This document shows, piece after piece, positions 1 to 5,788 of a DNA stretch of 8,908 nt. The stretch covers positions 1 through 8,908 of the forward strand of contig DCBH01000002.1 of the NCBI GenBank assembly GCA_002313415.1. The letters are read 5' to 3'. The position numbers and the translations under genes are program-made. The notes under the pieces are model-generated. The model had not been told where the DNA came from. It saw only the letters and a list, made by a program, of their open reading frames with translations, and did not search any database. The DNA is from Flavobacteriales bacterium UBA1112. Lineage in GTDB: Bacteria > Bacteroidota > Bacteroidia > Flavobacteriales_D > Sanyastnellaceae. Numbering within the stretch: the stretch's first letter is position 1; every line of letters starts with the position of its first letter.

Positions 1-1233
1 ACCACGATTGTCCTCGCAGTTCTGACTGTTTGTTCCCCGTCAAAAATTTGGGGTCAAATTGTGGAAGATGACCCAACACAACTGCTCCAACTCAACACCA
101 TTACCACGGCTGTGCCGTTTCTGATGATTGCCCCAGATTCCCGATCCGGAGCCATGGGTGATGTTGGGGTGGCCCTGTCTCCCGATGCCAACAGCATGCA
201 TTGGAATCCAGCAAAAATGGCCTTTTCAACCAATGAGGTGGAGATGAGCTTAAACTATGCCCCTTGGTTGCGTGCGCTCGTAGATGACATGAATTTGGCA
301 TACGTCAGTTCAGTACGTCGGTTGAACAAACGACAGGCATTTGGTGTGGCTCTGCGATACTTCAGCTTGGGCAACATCACCTTTACCGACGAGGTGGGGA
401 CAACCATTCGTGATTTTCAACCGGCCGAACTCAGCTTGGATGGTGGATTCTCCCAAAAGTTCTCCGATCGTTTCAGTGGTGGATTTTCTGCTCGGTTCAT
501 TCACAGCAATCTGACCGGAGGGACAGCGGTTCAGGGTGCTGAAAGTCGTCCTGGTATTTCGGTGGCTGCGGATTTGAGCATGTATTACGTGAACGATCAA
601 GCTGATTGGGGAGAGAAGGATGGTACATTCAGCTTGGGATTGAACATGAGCAATTTGGGGGCAAAAATGTCTTACACAGAGACCGCTGCTCGAGATTTTA
701 TCCCGAGCAATTTGCGTATTGGAGCTGCATATGAAACCAAATTTGACGATTACAACAGCCTGACATTGGCGATGGACGCCAACAAGTTGTTGGTTCCTAC
801 TCAACCCATCTATGCTTTGGATGATCCATCACAAATCATCAGTGGCATGGATCCCAATGTGGGGGTAGCGACGGGAATTGTCCAGAGTTTTTACGACGCT
901 CCGGGCATTGTGACTTTTGACAGCGAGGGCGAAGCCAATGTGCTTCAGGGGAGTCGCCTGAAAGAGGAGTTGCGAGAAGTCAATCTCGGCGCGGGGCTGG
1001 AGTACAATTTTGCCGATGTCTTTGCATTTCGCACAGGATACTTCTTCGAGCACTTTAGCAAAGGCAACCGTCAGTTCGTGACCCTTGGTGCTGGTGTGAA
1101 GTACACGGTATTTACCGTGGATTTGAGCTATCTTATAAGCACAACGCAACAAAATCCTCTTGCGAACACGCTCAGATTTTCGTTGCGCTTGCAATTTTCG
1201 GATTTGGCTGACTACGTCAATGGCGAAGAATGA
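1..1233 (+). CDS. porV: PorV (LptO), type IX secretion outer-membrane protein, 5' partial
   Basis: PorV is an FadL-like outer-membrane beta-barrel. In the type IX secretion system it binds cargo leaving the translocon and delivers it to the PorU sortase-like attachment complex. The recognisable part begins with LNTITTAVPFLMIAPDSRSG and the GDVGVALSPDANSMHWNPAK block, typical of PorV, and ends with a barrel strand carrying NPLANTLRFSLRLQF plus a short acidic tail (DLADYVNGEE). The frame is open from base 1: codons 1-20 read TTIVLAVLTVCSPSKIWGQI, the hydrophobic core and end of a signal peptide, with cleavage plausible near WGQ. The true start therefore lies upstream of the window, and the GTG at 61 is an internal Val codon. 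About 410 residues are visible, close to full length. The stop overlaps the ispF start (ATGA), which suggests translational coupling. porU would be expected just upstream. Identity is by recognition of family blocks, not alignment. Confidence 0.9.
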   Translation, partial: TTIVLAVLTVCSPSKIWGQIVEDDPTQLLQLNTITTAVPFLMIAPDSRSGAMGDVGVALSPDANSMHWNPAKMAFSTNEVEMSLNYAPWLRALVDDMNLAYVSSVRRLNKRQAFGVALRYFSLGNITFTDEVGTTIRDFQPAELSLDGGFSQKFSDRFSGGFSARFIHSNLTGGTAVQGAESRPGISVAADLSMYYVNDQADWGEKDGTFSLGLNMSNLGAKMSYTETAARDFIPSNLRIGAAYETKFDDYNSLTLAMDANKLLVPTQPIYALDDPSQIISGMDPNVGVATGIVQSFYDAPGIVTFDSEGEANVLQGSRLKEELREVNLGAGLEYNFADVFAFRTGYFFEHFSKGNRQFVTLGAGVKYTVFTVDLSYLISTTQQNPLANTLRFSLRLQFSDLADYVNGEE

Positions 1234-1712
1234 GCTTGCGGATTGGCCACGGATATGATGTTCATCAGCTTGCAGAAGGCGAGACCCTCGCCATTGGTGG
1301 ATTGACCATTCCGTATGACAAAGGTTCGTTAGGCCACAGCGATGCGGATGTGCTTCTTCATGTGATTTGTGATGCAATGCTTGGAGCGTTGGCATTGGGC
1401 GACATAGGCACCCATTTTCCCGACACTGACCCTGCTTACAAAGGAATTGACAGCAAAATTTTGCTGAGAGATACACTCAAGCTGGTGCAAGCTGAAGGAT
1501 TTAGAGTGGTCAATCTCGACTCGACGGTGTGTTTGCAAGAACCGAAACTCAAGCCTCACATTCCGGCCATGCGAGAATGCATTGCAGAGATTTTAGAGGT
1601 CGACATCGGGTGTGTCGGGGTCAAAGCCACAACGACCGAAAAGCTTGGTTTTGTAGGAATGGGAAAAGGTCTGAGCGCTCACGCGGTGGTCCTTCTCCAA
1701 GCTCAGGACTGA
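1230..1712 (+). CDS. ispF: IspF, 2-C-methyl-D-erythritol 2,4-cyclodiphosphate synthase
   Basis: This cytosolic, homotrimeric, metal-dependent enzyme converts CDP-methylerythritol 2-phosphate to methylerythritol cyclodiphosphate with release of CMP, in the MEP route to isoprenoids. At 160 aa it has the normal family length. RIGHGYDVHQL at the N-terminus holds the metal ligands Asp10 and His12; GHSDADVLLH follows at 35-44, where His44 matches the third metal ligand of the E. coli enzyme (its His42). GDIGTHFPDTDP lies at 58-68 and the CDP-binding signature ATTTEKLGF at 133-141. All key residues are intact. The ATG at 1230 overlaps the porV stop by 4 bp, and no other start would keep the conserved RIGHG segment. 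In related flavobacteria I recall a cytidine deaminase gene at this place, so ispF here may be a lineage-specific arrangement. The 3' end overlaps the convergent DUF4956 gene by 10 bp. Confidence 0.97.
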   Translation: MSLRIGHGYDVHQLAEGETLAIGGLTIPYDKGSLGHSDADVLLHVICDAMLGALALGDIGTHFPDTDPAYKGIDSKILLRDTLKLVQAEGFRVVNLDSTVCLQEPKLKPHIPAMRECIAEILEVDIGCVGVKATTTEKLGFVGMGKGLSAHAVVLLQAQD

Positions 1713-1716
1713 GTTT
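1699..1716 (+). terminator. Possible weak terminator hairpin over two convergent stop codons
   Basis: AAGCTCA-GGAC-TGAGTTT forms a 7-bp stem (including one G-U pair on the plus-strand RNA) with a four-base loop. It contains the ispF stop (TGA, 1710-1712) and, as TCA at 1703-1705, the stop of the minus-strand DUF4956 gene. It is the only stem I see near where the two convergent transcripts must end. The T-tract is just three bases and the stem is short, so it may be weak, or simply what the facing TCA and TGA codons produce. On the minus-strand RNA the wobble pair becomes an A-C mismatch, so any effect should be stronger for ispF. Confidence 0.3.
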
Positions 1717-2350
1717 CCTCAAAATGGTCTGGCTCTTGGTCAGCCGAGAAGTGAATCTTCAGATTTGCCGTGTCTCTGAGCAGATCCACCTTGCCAATCT
1801 CCAGGTGGACTATGGTCACTCCCGTCCTTTGTTCGAGGTCTGCAATCAATTCCTGGCGGCGTCCGGCATGGAGCAATTCGATGCGGTCGTAAATGATCAT
1901 TTTGGTTGCCAGGTGTTCTACAAACCACAACCGCTCTAAAACGAATGAGAGAACCCAAATCAATGCATTGGCCAACGCGACCTCTATCCACGTGGCAGCG
2001 AGAGGTGCCAGAGCATTGATCACCGCCAAGGTGATGACAATGAACAGATACGTCATTTCCCGGATAGGCACTGTGTTTGTCCGGTATCGAATGATGCCAA
2101 AAATGGCAAACAGGCCAAGTGCAAAAGCGAGGTCGATTTCCACCGCTGCCAAAAGGCGACACAGGAGAAAAACGGCCGTGGACACCAACATAAATGTGAA
2201 CACAAAGTCTCGTCGTTTGGAGGCCATGTGATAAATCAATCGCACCACCACGAGAGAAGAGACGAGGTTGAATGCGAACAACCCGAGTAGGGATTCCCAA
2301 CCTGCACCGGGCAGAGCAGAACATAGGATTGCGATCAGGGATTTGGTCAT
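1703..2350 (-). CDS. DUF4956 family integral membrane protein
   Basis: This is a 215-aa inner-membrane protein of the uncharacterised DUF4956 family; its biochemical role is not known. Hydrophobic segments lie at about 20-40, 49-68, 71-87, 100-118 and 122-138, so four or five membrane passes are likely. The family signature is clear: ALGLFAIFGIIRYRT at 77-91 followed by IREMTYLFIVI at 96-106. A soluble C-terminal part from about 150 (KMIIYDRIELL, then a DLEQRTG segment and IGKVDLLRDTANLKI) also matches my memory of the family. The last residues are acidic. The ATG overlaps the stop of the VTC-domain gene (ATGA on the minus strand), so the two are translationally coupled. VTC-DUF4956 pairs recur in many bacteria, which suggests a joint role, perhaps in polyphosphate or another anionic polymer at the membrane; that role is inference. 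The length is ordinary and the gene appears intact. Confidence 0.88.
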   Translation of the reverse strand: MTKSLIAILCSALPGAGWESLLGLFAFNLVSSLVVVRLIYHMASKRRDFVFTFMLVSTAVFLLCRLLAAVEIDLAFALGLFAIFGIIRYRTNTVPIREMTYLFIVITLAVINALAPLAATWIEVALANALIWVLSFVLERLWFVEHLATKMIIYDRIELLHAGRRQELIADLEQRTGVTIVHLEIGKVDLLRDTANLKIHFSADQEPDHFEETQS

Positions 2351-3285
2351 CTCAAAATGGATTGCGGCGCGAAGTTCGGGCTTGAAGCGTAATGTTCAGC
2401 GCGAATGACATGGCGGATTGCGGACCGATAGTTTTTCAAATTCCTGTCGGGGTAGACGTGGGCGTGTCCCAGTACAAATTTTGACAGTCGAATGTTGCGC
2501 CCCAACAATCCGCGTCGACCTTCCTGGGCTCGAATGGCCTGAATCAGTTTCCCCTGATGATTGATGCTGCGCTGCTTCCACTCGACAACAGCCAAGCTAC
2601 GGACTGGATTGATCCAGTCACTGGCAGCACCTCCTGACATCGTTGGTGCCTTGAATTGGAGTTTTTGGTCAAACGTGATTCGTTCTCCTTGATTCACGTG
2701 AATCAATGTGAATCGCTCAAATGAGCTTTCCAGTGTTGGAGCCAAATCACGGGCGAATGGAATGTGCTTTGCCAAAAACTGTTTTTCCCTTTCCGTTAAC
2801 GGTGAATCCCAAGCGCAATTTGAGACGCGTCCAATGCGGTGTTTTACGGTTTTGCTGTGAACATCGCGCAATTTGACCTCCAAGAAGGCGATTCCCGTGT
2901 TTTCGTAATGGCGGATGCGAACCTTGTAGCGGACAGTCTTTCCCCGTGTGTGGTCTTCCAAGCATTGCCCGTTTGGAGTGTCGAAATACAGGTTGTTGTA
3001 AAGTGTGGACACCTGATTCTGAATGGTGAGGACAGCGTGTTCTTCGAGGATTTCGACGAGATTTTTAAGCCAAGCCTGGGGTACGACGTATTTGGAATCA
3101 AACCGGTCCATTAGAGCGACGTCGTCGATGGCCTCAAGTCCAAGTGGACTTCGGCTGCGAAGAAGTTGATTCAGCTGAATAGACAAATGTTCGAGTTCAG
3201 GAAGGTGATGCAAAAGGAAAGATGAAGGTACAACGCTTGGCAAGAGCAATGTTGCAACACAGCCACATAGGATGATGGAAAACAT
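2347..3285 (-). CDS. VTC-domain (CYTH-like) polyphosphate polymerase family protein
   Basis: The protein carries the VTC tunnel domain, known from yeast Vtc4, which makes polyphosphate from ATP. Numbering from the ATG at 3285 (312 aa), basic and acidic tunnel residues are visible in order: LMDRFDSKYV (58-67), YFDT (100-103), RYKVRIRHY (119-127), FLEVKLR (134-140), RITFDQK (202-208), VVEWKQR (233-239) and LSKFVLG (267-273). These correspond to the Arg/Lys cluster, the metal-binding Glu and the late Lys of Vtc4, so the active site looks complete; whether the product is polyphosphate is untested. The start is uncertain. ATG 3285 is the only ATG before the domain and gives an odd hydrophobic N-terminus (MFSIILCGCVATLLLPSVV). 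A TTG at 3291 adds an Arg; a TTG at 3186 would give the short N-terminus usual for bacterial homologues. It is first in a bicistron with the DUF4956 gene and diverges from pdhA. Confidence 0.85.
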   Translation of the reverse strand: MFSIILCGCVATLLLPSVVPSSFLLHHLPELEHLSIQLNQLLRSRSPLGLEAIDDVALMDRFDSKYVVPQAWLKNLVEILEEHAVLTIQNQVSTLYNNLYFDTPNGQCLEDHTRGKTVRYKVRIRHYENTGIAFLEVKLRDVHSKTVKHRIGRVSNCAWDSPLTEREKQFLAKHIPFARDLAPTLESSFERFTLIHVNQGERITFDQKLQFKAPTMSGGAASDWINPVRSLAVVEWKQRSINHQGKLIQAIRAQEGRRGLLGRNIRLSKFVLGHAHVYPDRNLKNYRSAIRHVIRAEHYASSPNFAPQSILR

Positions 3286-3355
3286 CCTCAAAATGTCCCT
3301 TCTCGCACTGAAAAAATGTGGCCTGAACGGGTTTGAATGCGCGCCAAGGTTTTTG

Positions 3356-3389
3356 TTGGGTGCAGAGGTCAGGCTGAACGCTATATTTG
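3356..3389 (+). promoter_or_regulatory. Predicted Bacteroidota-type promoter for pdhA
   Basis: TATATTTG at 3382-3389 is an exact match to the Bacteroidota -7 consensus TAnnTTTG. TTG at 3356-3358 lies 23 bp upstream, inside the 17-23 bp range described for Flavobacterium promoters. A better -33 sequence (TTTG at 3352-3355) exists but its 26-bp spacing is too long. Transcription would start near 3395, leaving a very short leader before the ATG at 3408. Five-base inverted arms, AACGC (3377-3381) and GCGTT (3391-3395), flank the -7 element. The promoter probably drives pdhA-pdhC and possibly recG and the gene after it. Confidence 0.6.
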
Positions 3390-3397
3390 GGCGTTAA

Positions 3398-3409
3398 ATC
3401 ACATGTGAT
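3398..3409. promoter_or_regulatory. 12-bp perfect palindrome overlapping the pdhA start codon
   Basis: ATCACATGTGAT is a perfect palindrome that includes the first two bases of the pdhA ATG (3408-3410) and lies 8 bp after the predicted -7 element, over the expected transcription start and leader. That is a normal place for a repressor operator. The half-site order TCAC/GTGA is the reverse of the CRP layout (TGTGA-N6-TCACA), and I match it to no known regulator. About two 12-bp palindromes are expected by chance in a window this size, so position is the main support. Confidence 0.3.
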
Positions 3410-4478
3410 GGCAACTTCTCAACCTACTGCGACCGCAGCGGCCAAAAAGCCGAGAAAAGCAGGCCGAAAGCCCGCTGCGAAGAAGAAAGGAAAAGGTCTG
3501 AATAAAGACACTTACACCCGCTGGTTCCGTGAGATGTATCTCATGCGGAAATTTGAGGAACGATGCGGCCAGCTCTACATCCAACAAAAGTTTGGAGGCT
3601 TTTGCCACTTGTACATTGGTCAAGAGGCCGTGCTTTCGGGGATGCGCGAGGCCATCCGTCCCACAGACCGTGTTATTACGGCCTACCGTGACCACGCCCA
3701 CCCAATTGTTCTTGGCACGGATCCCAAATTCGTGATGGCAGAGATGTATGGGCGCAAAACTGGACTGAGCAAGGGCAAGGGAGGATCGATGCACATGTTT
3801 GACAAAGAGCGTAATTTGTTCGGAGGACACGGCATTGTGGGAGGACAAATTGGTCTCGGTGCGGGCATCGCATTTGCAGACAAGTACCGCAAAGAAGACC
3901 ACATTACTGTGTGTTTCATGGGCGACGGTGCAGCTCGTCAGGGGATGCTTCATGAAACCTTTAACATGGCGATGACTTGGAAACTCCCCGTCATTTTCAT
4001 CATCGAAAACAACCAGTACGCCATGGGGACCTCCGTGGAGAGGACCTCCAATGTGACAGATCTGAAGACGTTAGGCGCGAGTTACGAAATGCCATCAGAA
4101 ACTGTAGATGGAATGAGTCCTGAAGCGGTGCGAGATGCGATCGCAGCGGCAGCAGAACGATGCCGGAAAGGTGAGGGTCCGACGCTTTTGGATATTCGTA
4201 CTTATCGCTACAAAGGACACTCCATGAGTGACCCGCAGAAGTACCGCACCAAAGATGAAGTTGCGAGCTACGTGGAACGAGACCCCATTTTGCATGTTCG
4301 AGACGTCATTCTCGACAACAAATGGCATACTGAGGAAGAGTTGAAGGCCATAGAAAAAGAAGTGAAAGCCCAAGTGGAGGATTGCATCAAATTTGCGGAG
4401 GATAGCCCTCTGCCTGATGCCTCAGAACTCTACGAAGATGTGTATTTGCAATCTGATTACCCTTTCGTGAACGATTGA
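3408..4478 (+). CDS. pdhA: Pyruvate dehydrogenase E1 component, alpha subunit
   Basis: This is the thiamine-diphosphate-binding subunit of heterotetrameric E1, which decarboxylates pyruvate and passes the acetyl group to the lipoyl arm of E2. Numbering from ATG 3408 (356 aa), GQEAVLSGM is at 71-79, AYRDHAHP at 92-99, and the ThDP/Mg motif runs from GDGAARQG (172-179) to ENNQYAMGT (200-208). The conserved loop RYKGHSMSDP (267-276) is intact. I chose the ATG at 3408 because an in-frame TTG at 3387 lies inside the predicted -7 element and adds only seven unconserved residues. The oddity is a roughly 30-residue Ala/Lys-rich N-terminal extension with ten Lys/Arg between residues 13 and 29, ahead of the usual start of the fold (KDTYTRWF). 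E1 beta is not in the window; as I recall, flavobacteria often encode it elsewhere. The E2 gene follows after a single base. A branched-chain E1 is less likely given the E2 neighbour and YIQQKFGGFCHLYIGQEA block. Confidence 0.95.
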   Translation: MATSQPTATAAAKKPRKAGRKPAAKKKGKGLNKDTYTRWFREMYLMRKFEERCGQLYIQQKFGGFCHLYIGQEAVLSGMREAIRPTDRVITAYRDHAHPIVLGTDPKFVMAEMYGRKTGLSKGKGGSMHMFDKERNLFGGHGIVGGQIGLGAGIAFADKYRKEDHITVCFMGDGAARQGMLHETFNMAMTWKLPVIFIIENNQYAMGTSVERTSNVTDLKTLGASYEMPSETVDGMSPEAVRDAIAAAAERCRKGEGPTLLDIRTYRYKGHSMSDPQKYRTKDEVASYVERDPILHVRDVILDNKWHTEEELKAIEKEVKAQVEDCIKFAEDSPLPDASELYEDVYLQSDYPFVND

Positions 4479-4479
4479 C

Positions 4480-5769
4480 ATGGCTGAAATTATCCGCATG
4501 CCCAAACTCAGTGACACCATGACCGAAGGCGTGGTTGCAGAGTGGCACAAAAAAATAGGTGATGAAGTAGAAAGCGGTGAGTTGCTCGCCGAGATTGAAA
4601 CGGACAAGGCCACCATGGAGTTTGAGTCTTTCCAAGATGGATTCTTGCTTCACATCGGAGTGGACAAAGGCGGTACGGCACCTGTTGACAGCGTTTTATG
4701 TGTGCTTGGCGACAAAGGAGAGGACATCACCGACCTGCTTGCCTCTGCAGCGGCTCCTGCTGAAAAAGAACCGGAGGCAAATGCCCCTGCTGAGGCCCCT
4801 GCCTCCGCGGAAGCTCCTGCCCCCGCTCCAGCTCCGGTACCTGTGGCAAATCCAGCCTCTACGACGAAAGCTCCAGCTCCTGTTGTGATGTCGGTACCAG
4901 ATCCTGCTCCCGCCCCTGCCCCTCAGGCATCCAATGGCCGGGTGAAAGCGTCTCCTCTGGCCAAGCGACTGGCAGAAGAGCGAGGACTGAGCTTGGGATT
5001 GATTCCTGGATCTGGTGAAGGTGGCCGCATCGTCAAGCGCGACGTTGAAGCATTTGTTGGAGGTGTTACGAGTGCGGCTTCGGCGGTTGAGCGTTTTACA
5101 GAAATGGAAGTGTCTCAGATGCGAAAGACAATTGCGCGTCGCTTGGCAGAAAGCAAATTCACTGCACCACATTTCTACTTGAGCTTGACCATTGACATGG
5201 ATGCCGCGATGACAGCCCGGCAGGCCATCAATGAACGCGGACCTTACAAAGTGAGCTTCAACGACATGGTGGTAAAGGCTGTGGCCGTGGCACTGAAGAA
5301 CCATCCTGCAGTCAACAGCAGTTGGCTGGATGACCGCATTCGTTTCAATGAACACGTCCACATCGGTGTGGCCGTGGCCGTTGAAGACGGATTGCTCGTG
5401 CCTGTGGTTAGGCACGCCAATGCCAAGTCGTTTGGCGAGATTGGTGTGGAAGTTCGAGAGTTTGCGCAAAAAGCAAAAGACAAGAAACTTCAGCCAAGCG
5501 ATTGGGAGGGCAACACCTTCACCATTTCAAACTTGGGCATGTTTGGCATTGAAGATTTCACGGCGATCATCAATCCACCAGATGCATGTATTCTTGCTGT
5601 CGGGGGCATTCAGAGTGTACCTGTGGTGAGAGACGGCTCTGTGATTCCTGGTCACACCATGAAGGTGACCCTCAGTTGCGACCACCGCGTGGTGGACGGC
5701 GCCACAGGGGCAGCCTTCTTGAATGAAGTCAAGAAAAACTTGGAGAATCCGGTTTTGATGTTGGTCTAA
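4480..5769 (+). CDS. pdhC: Pyruvate dehydrogenase E2, dihydrolipoamide acetyltransferase
   Basis: E2 is the cytosolic core of the pyruvate dehydrogenase complex and transfers acetyl groups from its lipoyl arm to coenzyme A. The 429 residues show one N-terminal lipoyl domain (about 1-77) with the modified lysine at 43 in EIETDKATME; a long Ala/Pro-rich flexible linker (about 88-151); a peripheral-subunit-binding domain (VKASPLAKRLAEERG to RDVEAF, 155-192); a short second linker; and the catalytic acetyltransferase domain from about 208. The active site DHRVVDGATGA is intact, with His402 and Asp406. Only one lipoyl domain is present, whereas I recall many flavobacterial E2 proteins having two and exceeding 500 residues. 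The start lies one base after the pdhA stop, so the two are almost certainly cotranscribed. The Ala/Pro linker explains the long open frames seen on other strands here. A 2-oxoglutarate or branched-chain E2 is less likely given the upstream E1 alpha. Confidence 0.95.
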   Translation: MAEIIRMPKLSDTMTEGVVAEWHKKIGDEVESGELLAEIETDKATMEFESFQDGFLLHIGVDKGGTAPVDSVLCVLGDKGEDITDLLASAAAPAEKEPEANAPAEAPASAEAPAPAPAPVPVANPASTTKAPAPVVMSVPDPAPAPAPQASNGRVKASPLAKRLAEERGLSLGLIPGSGEGGRIVKRDVEAFVGGVTSAASAVERFTEMEVSQMRKTIARRLAESKFTAPHFYLSLTIDMDAAMTARQAINERGPYKVSFNDMVVKAVAVALKNHPAVNSSWLDDRIRFNEHVHIGVAVAVEDGLLVPVVRHANAKSFGEIGVEVREFAQKAKDKKLQPSDWEGNTFTISNLGMFGIEDFTAIINPPDACILAVGGIQSVPVVRDGSVIPGHTMKVTLSCDHRVVDGATGAAFLNEVKKNLENPVLMLV

Positions 5770-5788
5770 CTAGGCCGGAGACGTAGCA

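Noticed and set aside
61..63. GTG as the start of the PorV-like protein
   Set aside because: The frame continues upstream to base 1 and encodes a signal-peptide core (IVLAVLTVC). Starting at 61 would leave an outer-membrane protein without an export signal.
310..804. Minus-strand 164-codon frame within porV
   Set aside because: No recognisable family, and the plus-strand frame carries the conserved PorV blocks throughout.
3313..3320. Possible -7 element (CACATTTT on the minus strand) for the VTC-DUF4956 pair
   Set aside because: It lacks the leading T of TAnnTTTG and the final G, and the nearest TTG is about 24 bp away. It is too weak to annotate, though the position would suit.
3323..3380. 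Direct repeat CTGAACG at 3323-3329 and 3374-3380, 51 bp apart in the divergent region
   Set aside because: A shared 7-mer in a region this long is expected by chance nearly half the time, and the flanks do not match.
3387..3389. TTG start for PdhA, adding seven residues
   Set aside because: It lies inside the predicted -7 promoter element TATATTTG, adds unconserved residues, and an ATG follows 21 bases later.
4794..4920. Short GCTCCTGCC-like DNA repeats in pdhC
   Set aside because: They are codon-level repetition of the Ala/Pro linker normal for E2 proteins, not a separate repeat element.
4696..5469. Minus-strand 257-codon open frame opposite pdhC
   Set aside because: The Arg/Gly/Ser-rich product arises from the Ala/Pro linker repeats read backwards; pdhC on the plus strand is unambiguous.
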